Source: Nitratifractor sp. (GTDB lineage: Bacteria > Campylobacterota > Campylobacteria > Campylobacterales > Sulfurovaceae). From it: DNA of 20,054 nt. Below are positions 6,372 through 12,440 of this stretch, piece by piece. The stretch is taken from positions 1 to 20,054 of the forward strand of contig WFSU01000020.1 of assembly GCA_015485845.1 (NCBI GenBank). The letters run 5' to 3'. The number at the start of each line of letters is the position of its first letter. Within the stretch, counting starts at the first letter, position 1. A program made the translations under genes and the position numbers. The notes beneath the pieces are model-generated. The model was not told where the DNA came from, made no database searches, and saw nothing but the letters and a program-made list of their open reading frames with translations.

Positions 6372-6430
6372 TTCCCACTTCCCACTTCCCACTTCCCACT
6401 TCCCACTTCCCACTTCCCACTTCCCACTTC
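6372..6430 (+). repeat. Tandem heptamer array (TTCCCAC)8 plus TTC
   Basis: Eight perfect 7-bp units at 6372-6427 and a partial unit, starting at the same point relative to the composite repeat as the CTACCCT array at 284. It ends 2 bp before an extended -10 element. The tract therefore fills the region where a -35 and any upstream activator site of the next gene would lie. Confidence 0.95.
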
Positions 6431-6432
6431 TA

Positions 6433-6441
6433 TGCTATAAT
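6433..6441 (+). promoter_or_regulatory. Extended -10 promoter of the MBL-fold gene
   Basis: TGCTATAAT is a perfect TGnTATAAT extended -10 located 21 bp before the ATG at 6462. The -35 position lies inside the TTCCCAC array and shows no -35 consensus. Transcription would start near 6448, giving a very short leader with only a weak ACGGA Shine-Dalgarno. Confidence 0.7.
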
Positions 6442-6461
6442 ACCACCAAAAACGGATACAC

Positions 6462-7412
6462 ATGCCCAGACCTCCTCTCTTCAAAATGCCCTACGGCATC
6501 GATACCCCACCGATAATGCAGGTACTTCGATGGAAGCTCGGGGGACTGTTCCGCAAACGGCGGGAGCGTGTTCCGGAGGATGATCTTCGGCCGGGGGTGC
6601 GTGAGTTGCTGGAAGGGGATCTCGACCGGGAGGAGGATTTCATTGTCTGGTTGGGGCACGCGACGTTTCTCATTCAGCTGGGTGGGATACGCATACTGAC
6701 CGATCCGGTGTTTGGTGCTATTCCGATGACACCACGTTTGATACCGTTTCCGATCGATCCGGGAGCTTTGAAGCCAGACGTGATCCTCATCAGCCATGGG
6801 CACTATGATCATCTCGATTTGAAGTCATTGGCATCGCTCGGGGCCGCAGATGGCTCCATCCCCATCCTCCTCCCCTCCGGTCTGGCACGCTATCTTAAAC
6901 CGGGAGCCGATACGACTGAGCTGGGATGGTATGAGCATCGTGAAATCAAGGGAATGGTGATTGCGGCCTTACCTGCTTCTCATTGGCACCGCAGGGGTGT
7001 GCGAGACTTCAACCGGGCACTCTGGTGCAGTTTTTTGATCGAGCAGGGTGATGAGCGGATCTATTTTGCCGGGGATTCGGCGCTGGATGGTCATTTCGAG
7101 GAGATCCATGAGAGGATCGGGAGTCCCAGCCTGACGCTGATGCCCATCGGTGCCTATTTGCCGGAGTTTGTGATGCGTAGCAACCACATGAACCCTGAAG
7201 AAGCGCTCGAGGCGTCTCGACGATTGGGTGCTCCCCGGATGATCCCCTACCACTACGGTACATTCAAACTCTCCGACGAGCCCATCGGTGAACCGGAGGT
7301 GTGGATCAAGCGTTTGGCTTCTGCCGAAAGAGCTCTCCAAATCGATGTTCTCGATGTCGGCGAAATTACCTCCATCAACATACCAAATACCCCTGCAAAG
7401 GAACACCCATGA
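6462..7412 (+). CDS. MBL-fold metallohydrolase, NAPE-PLD/UlaG-like
   Basis: A 316-residue metallo-beta-lactamase-fold hydrolase. WLGHATFLIQ (63-72) and LTDPVF (79-84) are typical of the NAPE-PLD/RomA group. The metal motif HGHYDHLD spans 112-119, with further ligands near H174 (ASHWH), D205 (FAGDS) and H264 (PYHYGTF); RSNHMNPEEAL (239-249) is also characteristic. Family members hydrolyse phosphodiester or ester substrates. In eukaryotes NAPE-PLD releases N-acylethanolamine from N-acyl phosphatidylethanolamine, but the bacterial substrate is usually unknown. No signal peptide is evident. A phospholipid-related role would fit the neighbouring glycerophosphodiesterases, but it has its own promoter. 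The last 4 bp overlap the next gene (ATGA). Confidence 0.9.
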   Translation: MPRPPLFKMPYGIDTPPIMQVLRWKLGGLFRKRRERVPEDDLRPGVRELLEGDLDREEDFIVWLGHATFLIQLGGIRILTDPVFGAIPMTPRLIPFPIDPGALKPDVILISHGHYDHLDLKSLASLGAADGSIPILLPSGLARYLKPGADTTELGWYEHREIKGMVIAALPASHWHRRGVRDFNRALWCSFLIEQGDERIYFAGDSALDGHFEEIHERIGSPSLTLMPIGAYLPEFVMRSNHMNPEEALEASRRLGAPRMIPYHYGTFKLSDEPIGEPEVWIKRLASAERALQIDVLDVGEITSINIPNTPAKEHP

Positions 7413-7903
7413 GCCTCCGTATCACCTTCCCGTGGAATGAACATACCTACATCCAGGCCGGTATGGTTGCCAATCGGTACAAGATGCGCTATTCCTGGAA
7501 ACAGGTTATCGGTTACGCTTTTATCGGGGTAGCGATTTACGGTGCCTTGAAAGCCGTTGATCGGCAGGACTATACGCTCCTCTATCTCGGTACGATCTTC
7601 AGCCTCTACTGGTATTTTCTCCGTCCGATCCTTCACCGTCAACGGCTCAAGTCGTTTTTCAAAAAGGAGCCGGTCAAAAACGCGACGATGGAGTTTGTAT
7701 TCAACCCCCATGGTGTACGGATCAACGGCAACATGATCCCATGGAGCCATTTTTCCCGTGTGATCGTTGCCTCCAGCGGTTTCCTCCTCGAGCGTCCGGA
7801 GGGCTACCCATATATCCCGGCTACTGCGTTTGAACGGGATGAAGATGTGGAGACTTTTTTGGCGCTGGTGGAGGAGCAGGGGATCGAAGTGAAGCGGGTA
7901 TAG
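7409..7903 (+). CDS. YcxB-like two-transmembrane protein
   Basis: A 164-residue protein starting at the ATG that overlaps the MBL-fold stop (ATGA at 7409-7412); an upstream in-frame start would lie deep inside the previous gene and is rejected. Two hydrophobic segments lie near residues 33-48 (GYAFIGVAIYGAL) and 56-72 (LLYLGTIFSLYWYFLRP). A C-terminal cytoplasmic domain reads EFVFNPHGVRINGNMIPWSHFSRVIVASSGFLLERPEGYPYIPATAF, matching the YcxB-like C-terminal domain. Family function is unknown. Translational coupling suggests it works with, or is at least co-expressed with, the hydrolase. Confidence 0.8.
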   Translation: MSLRITFPWNEHTYIQAGMVANRYKMRYSWKQVIGYAFIGVAIYGALKAVDRQDYTLLYLGTIFSLYWYFLRPILHRQRLKSFFKKEPVKNATMEFVFNPHGVRINGNMIPWSHFSRVIVASSGFLLERPEGYPYIPATAFERDEDVETFLALVEEQGIEVKRV

Positions 7904-7913
7904 CTTGCAGGTG

Positions 7914-7942
7914 TTGACATATGATAAAAAGTATGATAATAT
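7914..7942 (+). promoter_or_regulatory. Sigma-70 promoter with direct repeats for the MazEF-like pair
   Basis: TTGACA at 7914-7919, a 17-bp spacer and TAATAT at 7937-7942. Two TATGATA direct repeats (7920-7926 and 7932-7938) with a 12-bp period lie across the spacer and -10, a plausible autorepression site for the ribbon-helix-helix-type antitoxin. The Shine-Dalgarno AGGGAG precedes the ATG at 7976. Confidence 0.7.
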
Positions 7943-7975
7943 TTATGAAGAGTAATAATATGCAAGGGAGTAATC

Positions 7976-8224
7976 ATGCTTAGAAAAACGGTCTCTATAG
8001 ATGAGCGTCTTTTTTTTGAATTGGAAAAAGAGGGTATCCTTGAGCATTTTAGAAGCTTTTCGGATTTGGTTTCTACCTCACTGCAAAACACTATAGAGTC
8101 CATGAAACAAGAAAAATACAGACGTCAAATAGCTCAAATGGCCAAAGATCCTATGGTGATAGCCGACATAGAAGCGGTGCAGGAGGATTTCAAATACGCG
8201 GACAGGGATGCCGATGCATTTTGA
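7976..8224 (+). CDS. Antitoxin of a MazEF/PemIK-like pair
   Basis: An 82-residue protein that opens like a small ribbon-helix-helix antitoxin (LRKTVSIDERLFFELEKEG...SFSDLVSTSLQNTIESM) and ends in a charged tail (MKQEKYRRQIAQMAKDPMVIADIEAVQEDFKYAD) that would wrap the toxin. No named family is certain. It precedes and overlaps a clear MazF-family toxin by 17 bp, which is the main evidence for its role. It has its own promoter with putative operator repeats. Confidence 0.8.
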   Translation: MLRKTVSIDERLFFELEKEGILEHFRSFSDLVSTSLQNTIESMKQEKYRRQIAQMAKDPMVIADIEAVQEDFKYADRDADAF

Positions 8225-8531
8225 TATCTACTGGGCCAATCTCAACCCGACAGTTGGACGTGAGCAGGCGGGACACCGACCGGTGCTCGTGGTATCCAAT
8301 GACGTCGAAAACCAAATGGATATCGTGACCATTCTCCCGATCACTTCCCGAAAAAGGGGGAGAAAGGTCTATCCCAACGAAGTCTTGATGCATTTAAAAG
8401 ACAAAGAGGCGATCGTACTGTGCCACCAGGTGCGTACGATTTCCAAAAAAAGACTTGATCGAAAGATGGGGGCATTGGATGAGGGATTGAGACATAAAGT
8501 GGTGGATGTGTTGTGCAGGCGGTTTGGGTAG
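8208..8531 (+). CDS. MazF/PemK-family endoribonuclease toxin
   Basis: A 107-residue toxin beginning FDIYWANLNPTVGREQAGHRPVLVVSND, the diagnostic MazF/PemK N-terminus with the GxEQxGxRPvlVvs motif. TILPITSRKRGRKVYPNEV and the C-terminal VLCHQVRTISKKRL complete the CcdB-like barrel fold. In this family it cleaves mRNA or tRNA at short motifs. Two starts are possible, ATG at 8208 and ATG at 8214; both overlap the antitoxin 3' end, so translation is coupled. Confidence 0.92.
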   Translation: MPMHFDIYWANLNPTVGREQAGHRPVLVVSNDVENQMDIVTILPITSRKRGRKVYPNEVLMHLKDKEAIVLCHQVRTISKKRLDRKMGALDEGLRHKVVDVLCRRFG

Positions 8532-8538
8532 AAGTGTG

Positions 8539-8544
8539 TATAAT
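8539..8544 (+). promoter_or_regulatory. Candidate -10 for the carboxymuconolactone-decarboxylase-like gene
   Basis: Perfect TATAAT 27 bp before the ATG at 8572, with AAGGAG at 8560-8565. No good -35 at proper spacing is seen; TTGTGC at 8511 is too far away. Confidence 0.5.
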
Positions 8545-8571
8545 TGGGACACATCTTTTAAGGAGAATACA

Positions 8572-9126
8572 ATGATAGCAACCGATTTTACTATGTACGG
8601 TCACCCGATCCCGCCTGAGGAGGCTACCGAGAAGCTTCAGAAAGCATATTCTGAGCTGGAGGAGATGTTGGGCTCGATCATGCCACACGTCCAGCTTCAT
8701 GCAACCCATGCGCTTGAGGATATGAAGTGTTTTACCGACCCGATGAAGCTCTCACGCACCCATCCAGAGATTCCGCTGGTCTGGTTCGCCCTGATGCGGT
8801 TGTATGTCGCGGTCAAGGATGATTTTCCTTACTGCAAAGCGTTTAATACGAAGATGTTGCAGGGATTGGGGGTGGAGGATGCAGAGATTGAGCGGTATCT
8901 TGAGAGTATTGATGAAGCACCACTCGATGAGCGACTCACCCTTCTCCTGAAAAAAGCGATCAAAAGCATTTATGATTCGCACCATTTCAACCGGGAAGAT
9001 TTCGAGGAACTTTATCGTGCCGGATTTTCCGACAAAACAATTTATGATGCGATTGTGTATTCTACAGGCTTTTCAGGGATTGCCCGACGGCTCAATACGT
9101 ATCTGGTGAAAGGGGCGATGGGGTAG
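8572..9126 (+). CDS. Carboxymuconolactone decarboxylase/AhpD-like protein, active site atypical
   Basis: A 184-residue all-helical protein; the start ATG at 8572 is chosen because of AAGGAG 6 bp upstream. The layout resembles the CMD/AhpD superfamily: a central LMRLYVAVKDDFPYCKAFNTKML helix (about 74-96) and a second segment, FSDKTIYDAIVYSTGFSGIARRLNTYL. Canonical AhpD proteins have an ExxxCxxCxxxH motif. Here only C88 is present, the Glu is replaced by Asp, and the second Cys and the His are absent, so peroxidase activity through a Cys pair is unlikely. Its true role is unknown. It stands alone between two toxin-antitoxin pairs, and its stop abuts the convergent VapC stop with no gap. Confidence 0.65.
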   Translation: MIATDFTMYGHPIPPEEATEKLQKAYSELEEMLGSIMPHVQLHATHALEDMKCFTDPMKLSRTHPEIPLVWFALMRLYVAVKDDFPYCKAFNTKMLQGLGVEDAEIERYLESIDEAPLDERLTLLLKKAIKSIYDSHHFNREDFEELYRAGFSDKTIYDAIVYSTGFSGIARRLNTYLVKGAMG

Positions 9127-9528
9127 CTATACCCAATTATCCACCACCAATCCCTCAACCCTCTCAAACTCTTTGATATTATTCGTAACAAGTACCACAT
9201 CCAAAGCAAGTGCATGGCCGGCTATCTGCATGTCCATGTTGCCTATGACTTGACCCTTTCTCTCCAAAAAAGCACGTATTTTTCCATACTCGACCGATGC
9301 CGCGAAGTCATAATCGACGATTTCAAAAGGCATCAAAAAACGCTCCAATGCTTTGAGATTCTTCTCGGTATGCTCACTCTTAAACGCTCCATACATTAGC
9401 TCTGAAACGGTAATAGATGAGATATACAGCTCACCAATCTCACATTCACTGAAACGCTCTTTGACACTCTGGGGTTTGTTTTTGATAATGTAGATACAAA
9501 TGTTGGTATCGAGCATCATTTTTTTCAA
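9127..9528 (-). CDS. VapC-type PIN-domain toxin
   Basis: A 133-residue PIN-domain ribonuclease. The acidic residues expected to bind Mg2+ are visible: D7 in MLDTNI, E43 in TVSELMYG, D99 in GNMDMQIAGHA, and the terminal VTNNIKEFERV segment. The start is a TTG at 9528. It lies 7 bp after GGAGG and overlaps the antitoxin stop, whereas the ATG codons 9-12 bp further in lack a well-placed ribosome binding site. The VapB-like antitoxin gene is directly upstream. Cleavage of tRNA or rRNA is the usual VapC activity. Confidence 0.92.
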   Translation of the reverse strand: MKKMMLDTNICIYIIKNKPQSVKERFSECEIGELYISSITVSELMYGAFKSEHTEKNLKALERFLMPFEIVDYDFAASVEYGKIRAFLERKGQVIGNMDMQIAGHALALDVVLVTNNIKEFERVEGLVVDNWV

Positions 9529-9764
9529 AACAGATCCTCCCGCTCTTGTTTGGGCTCTGTTCGGCTTGGCATGAAGTCATCGGAAAAATCATCAAGACTC
9601 TCAAACATCGCGTCCCACACTGTCTTGTCCGATTTGGGAATCAGTACAACCATGCCGTTTATCTTTTTGATAAAAACTTCTCTCAGGTTCTCAAATCGAA
9701 ACTCTTTGGGTAGTCTAACAGCTTGGCTTTGCCCGTTTTGAAATATTTTTGCAGTTGCCAACAT
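9525..9764 (-). CDS. VapB-type AbrB-fold antitoxin
   Basis: A 79-residue protein starting MLATAKIFQNGQSQAVRLPKEFRF, the standard VapB/MazE SpoVT-AbrB DNA-binding N-terminus, followed by EVFIKKINGMVVLIPKS and an acidic toxin-binding tail. The ATG at 9764 is chosen because AAGGAG lies 7 bp upstream and the family motif begins there. A longer in-frame reading would cover the promoter. It overlaps the VapC gene by 4 bp. Confidence 0.92.
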   Translation of the reverse strand: MLATAKIFQNGQSQAVRLPKEFRFENLREVFIKKINGMVVLIPKSDKTVWDAMFESLDDFSDDFMPSRTEPKQEREDLF

Positions 9765-9789
9765 CGCGGACTCCTTGAATATATATTCT

Positions 9790-9820
9790 AAAGTATATAC
9801 TTTTTTTAAAAGGATGTCAA
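9790..9820 (-). promoter_or_regulatory. VapBC promoter with operator palindrome over the -10
   Basis: On the minus strand, TTGACA (9820-9815), a 17-bp spacer and TATACT (9797-9792) form a near-consensus sigma-70 promoter. A perfect 14-bp palindrome, AAAGTATATACTTT (9790-9803), covers the -10. This is well placed for autorepression by the AbrB-type antitoxin. Confidence 0.8.
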
Positions 9821-9830
9821 GACCCAAAAG

Positions 9831-10565
9831 TTACGGGATCAAACTCCCCATACTAACCAATGTACTCAACGGCACAATCCGATACCCCTTTGCCCGAATA
9901 CCTTCCAATAACTTTCCCAGCGTTATGAGCGATTCACTCTGATCGTGCATCAGGATCACGCTTCCCGGAGTGAGGGTGGTGAGGATATTGTGGAGGTATT
10001 TTTGCCCTCGGTAGCGGTTCCAGTCCTGACTGTCGATTGACCATAGGATGGTGTCGAGATGGCGTTGAGTGAGTGCATGCAGGAGGGTGGGGCTTACCAT
10101 ACCGTAAGGTGGGCGGAAGTAGCGGGGATGTAGATTGTATTTATGAAAAAGTCTCAAGGCGTGGTCAAGCTCCCAGGCGACTTTACTCGGTGAGAGTTTG
10201 CGGAAGTCGTAATGGTGATAGCCATGGAGTCCTACTTCAAAGAGGGGATCATCATACCGGCGGGCTTTGGCAGCACTGAGTTGTGGTGCGAGGAGGAAAA
10301 AGGTCGCCGGGGTGTGGTGGGTGTGGAGAAATCTCAGGAGTTTCGCCGTTTTTCCAAGTGGGCCGTCATCAAAGGTAAGCGCGACGACTTTTTCGGTGGT
10401 GTTGGCTTTGAAAAAAATCTGCTCGGAGAGGGATTTGGGCATGCGGTGGAGGTGGCGATAGTAGCTGGGATAGAGGTTCCATTGGGGTGGAGTTGGATTG
10501 GCGAGGAGGGTGAGGGGGGGGAGAAGTAACATCATGATGAGAGGCATCAGGTTCGAGTTCTCCAT
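9831..10565 (-). CDS. Polysaccharide deacetylase (NodB homology domain), exported
   Basis: A 244-residue carbohydrate esterase family 4 protein with an N-terminal signal or anchor sequence (hydrophobic stretch about 8-22 ending LANP). Catalytic motifs are complete: TFDDGP (64-69), the zinc-binding H114 and H118 in LHGYHHYD, RPPYG (151-155), DTILWSIDSQDW (171-182) and LMHD (205-208). Likely substrates are N-acetylated cell-wall or surface glycans such as peptidoglycan GlcNAc. The ATG at 10565 overlaps the upstream toxin gene by 19 bp; a second ATG at 10547 forms a TGATG junction with the toxin stop and leaves the signal peptide intact. No separate promoter is seen, so it appears co-transcribed with the toxin-antitoxin pair. 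Confidence 0.92.
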   Translation of the reverse strand: MENSNLMPLIMMLLLPPLTLLANPTPPQWNLYPSYYRHLHRMPKSLSEQIFFKANTTEKVVALTFDDGPLGKTAKLLRFLHTHHTPATFFLLAPQLSAAKARRYDDPLFEVGLHGYHHYDFRKLSPSKVAWELDHALRLFHKYNLHPRYFRPPYGMVSPTLLHALTQRHLDTILWSIDSQDWNRYRGQKYLHNILTTLTPGSVILMHDQSESLITLGKLLEGIRAKGYRIVPLSTLVSMGSLIP

Positions 10566-10840
10566 TGACTTGGATTCGTTCTCGTATGCAATACGGCCAA
10601 GATAACAAGCTGGCTGTCTTGAATCAAATAGAACACGCCATAAGGGAAACGTCTGATCAGGATGCGGCGAATATTTTTGTGGACGATTGGATACGATAAA
10701 GGCGATTGTGAAATGTCCGAAAAAGCATTTTCAAGGGTCAGCAAAAAATCCTCACCAAGACCTTTTCTCTGTGTTTCATACCAAAGGTACGCAGATTGGA
10801 TGTCGTTGTAAACTTGAGGATTAAATGTATATGGGAGCAT
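10547..10840 (-). CDS. RelE/ParE-family toxin
   Basis: A 97-residue protein. It starts YTFNPQVYNDIQSAYLWYETQRKGLGEDFLLTLENAFSDISQSP and ends IRRILIRRFPYGVFYLIQDSQLVILAVLHTRTNPSQW, a standard RelE/ParE order of helix hairpin followed by sheet with a basic FPYGVFY strand. Its ATG immediately follows the antitoxin stop (TAAATG). Target (ribosome-bound mRNA or gyrase) cannot be told from sequence; pairing with this antitoxin family is usually seen with ParE/RelE-like toxins. Confidence 0.9.
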   Translation of the reverse strand: MLPYTFNPQVYNDIQSAYLWYETQRKGLGEDFLLTLENAFSDISQSPLSYPIVHKNIRRILIRRFPYGVFYLIQDSQLVILAVLHTRTNPSQWRTRT

Positions 10841-11047
10841 TTATGCGTGCAGTCTTTGCTTGATTTCTTCCCAAGATATGACATCGCCAGGGTTTGCTTC
10901 AAATGAGGATAGGCGTTCATCTAAGATGGCTTTTTCTTCATCTGTAACGGCAATCTGCTCCTGCTCCTGCGCAATGGAATCCCAAATCTCTTCAACAAGC
11001 ATGATTTTCTGTGAAATATTTAATGAGGCAATTTCATCGATAGACAT
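10841..11047 (-). CDS. Addiction-module antitoxin (TIGR02574/PF09720 type)
   Basis: A 68-residue protein with the family pattern: SIDEIASLNISQKIMLVEEIWDSIAQE, then EEKAILDERLSSFEANPGDVISWEEIKQRL. These unstable antitoxins precede RelE/ParE toxins and neutralise them. AAGGAG lies 7 bp before the ATG at 11047. The toxin gene follows with no spacer. Confidence 0.92.
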   Translation of the reverse strand: MSIDEIASLNISQKIMLVEEIWDSIAQEQEQIAVTDEEKAILDERLSSFEANPGDVISWEEIKQRLHA

Positions 11048-11076
11048 TTGAGCTCCTTCTGCAGTTTGTTAGAGGT

Positions 11077-11085
11077 ATTGTAGCA
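11077..11085 (-). promoter_or_regulatory. Candidate extended -10 for the antitoxin-toxin-deacetylase unit
   Basis: TGCTACAAT on the minus strand (11085-11077) fits the TGnTAnnnT pattern about 30 bp before the antitoxin ATG. It falls at the edge of repeat copy 3, whose TGTAGCATA start is the same sequence read on the plus strand. No -35 consensus is evident. Confidence 0.5.
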
Positions 11086-11196
11086 TATTTTATGGGTTGT
11101 TTGAAAATTTGTTTTGATTTTATATGAGGTTAAAACCCCAGCCCTTTGACGGTGATGTATTCCACCCGGGCAGACCCATGTGTCTGCCCCTACATG
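11080..11196 (+). repeat. Dispersed palindromic composite repeat, copy 3
   Basis: It begins TGTAGCATATTTTATGGG like copy 1, then carries about 30 bp of unrelated AT-rich sequence, then GAGGTTaaAACCCCAG, CCCTTTGACGG, the decayed palindrome GGTGATGTATTCCACC (11151-11166), and a hairpin with 8-bp stems GGGCAGAC (11168-11175) and GTCTGCCC (11182-11189). It ends CCCCTAC 3-8 bp before the stop of the GlpB-like gene. No heptamer array follows. It fills the gap between the divergent antitoxin promoter and the glp operon end. Confidence 0.8.
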
Positions 11197-11198
11197 TT

Positions 11199-12440
11199 TT
11201 ACTCTTCTTGGTACACCAACTCCACCCGATCCCCCTCTTTGACGTCTTGATCAAACCACGGGAGGGTGACGTTGAGAAATGGGACGGCGTCGATGCGGGT
11301 GCGCATCACTTCGCGGCCATTCAAGAGAGTCAGGAGGGTGCCGCGTGTGGATCGTCGGAAGCGGAGGGTGGTCAGGCGGGGGTGGTCGGCATCGAGGTCG
11401 ATGAGGCTGGGGGTGTGCCAGGCGATGGCGTCATCTGCCTCGATGGAGACGGTGCGCAGCGGTTTGGAAGTCTGGAGTGAAGCGTGAATCGCCCGGGCGG
11501 CATCACGTCCTTCGAAATAGCATTTAAACGCCGTCAAGGCTCCACGGAGGGCGTTGCCCGCGACGAAAATGTTGGGATTGGTTGTCTGGTAATTCTGGGT
11601 GACGTTACTCGAGTGGTTGCGGAGGTTGAAATCCGGCACATCGGTCTGGAGGATCGACCCTTCGGGAGTGAAGGCTCCACTGAAGATCACGCCGTCGCAT
11701 TCGATGAAGGTTTCGGTGCCGTTCTTGCGGATGGTGACGCCGGAGATGTTTTTGCCTTCTCCTTCGATAACGATGTGCTCAACACCGGTGTGGACAGGGA
11801 CTTTAAGGAGGGTCTCGGCGGCATTTTTGAGCGGCTTAAACATTTGAATCCTCTCGGCCTCTTCGATCATCGCAGCCACTTCGATCCCGGCGTGACGGCA
11901 GGTCATGAGGGCGGAGAAACTCACCGCTTCGCTTCCGATGACGACGGCTTTTTTGAAGGGGGCACGCTCGTGAAGGTAAACAAAACGCTGAAGTGCCCCG
12001 GTAGTGATGATATCGGGACTGCGAATGCCGGAGACGAGACGGGAGGAGCGGGGAGTCTCACGGGCACCTAGAGCGAGGAGAGTCCGTTGGGCTCGGTAAT
12101 GCTTGAGACCCTCGGGGGTGCTGAAGGTAAGCACCTCTTCTTTTATCTTCAGCAGGCTGGAGCGTGGCGTGAGGGTGACACCGTGTCGGCGGGCGGTTTC
12201 GACCAGTTTGGCTGCATAGTCGGGCCCGCTCATCGGACGGTAGAATTCGGCGATCCCAAATCCGGTGTGCCCACAGTGGCGTGGCACCCCGCCTGCTTCG
12301 GCTTCTCGGTCGAAGACGACGACGTTTTTTTGACCCAGCTTGGAGAGTTCAATAGCGGCACTCAGACCCGAGGGGCCGGCGCCGACGATAGCGACATCAA
12401 TTTCAGTGATGGGGTGTTCAGTCATAGGCTGCTCAGACAT
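11199..12440 (-). CDS. FAD-dependent oxidoreductase, GlpB-like partner of the GlpA-like protein
   Basis: A 413-residue pyridine-nucleotide-disulphide-type flavoprotein. The FAD site is DVAIVGAGPSGLSAAIEL (15-32), then a glycine-rich GGVPRHCGHTGFG with C56, a second nucleotide-binding region (KKAVVIGSEAVSFSALMTCR), and a C-terminal FVAGNALRGA FAD motif. It ends in a cysteine-free beta-rich tail of about 80 residues. Proteins of this type sit next to GlpA-like G3P dehydrogenases in many anaerobes and probably pass electrons between the dehydrogenase and NAD(P) or another carrier. The ATG at 12440 follows GGAGG and overlaps the GlpA-like stop by 8 bp; longer readings run inside that gene. No DUF1667 or GlpC gene follows. 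Confidence 0.8.
   Translation of the reverse strand: MSEQPMTEHPITEIDVAIVGAGPSGLSAAIELSKLGQKNVVVFDREAEAGGVPRHCGHTGFGIAEFYRPMSGPDYAAKLVETARRHGVTLTPRSSLLKIKEEVLTFSTPEGLKHYRAQRTLLALGARETPRSSRLVSGIRSPDIITTGALQRFVYLHERAPFKKAVVIGSEAVSFSALMTCRHAGIEVAAMIEEAERIQMFKPLKNAAETLLKVPVHTGVEHIVIEGEGKNISGVTIRKNGTETFIECDGVIFSGAFTPEGSILQTDVPDFNLRNHSSNVTQNYQTTNPNIFVAGNALRGALTAFKCYFEGRDAARAIHASLQTSKPLRTVSIEADDAIAWHTPSLIDLDADHPRLTTLRFRRSTRGTLLTLLNGREVMRTRIDAVPFLNVTLPWFDQDVKEGDRVELVYQEE

Noticed and set aside
6372..6430. Regular repeats that might be taken for a CRISPR array
   Set aside because: Seven-base units without spacers; a simple tandem repeat.
5969..6484. Minus-strand open frame of 171 codons across the hairpin cluster
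   Set aside because: Its repetitive VGSGKWE-like peptide is just the heptamer array translated; it overlaps both flanking genes and has no ribosome binding site.
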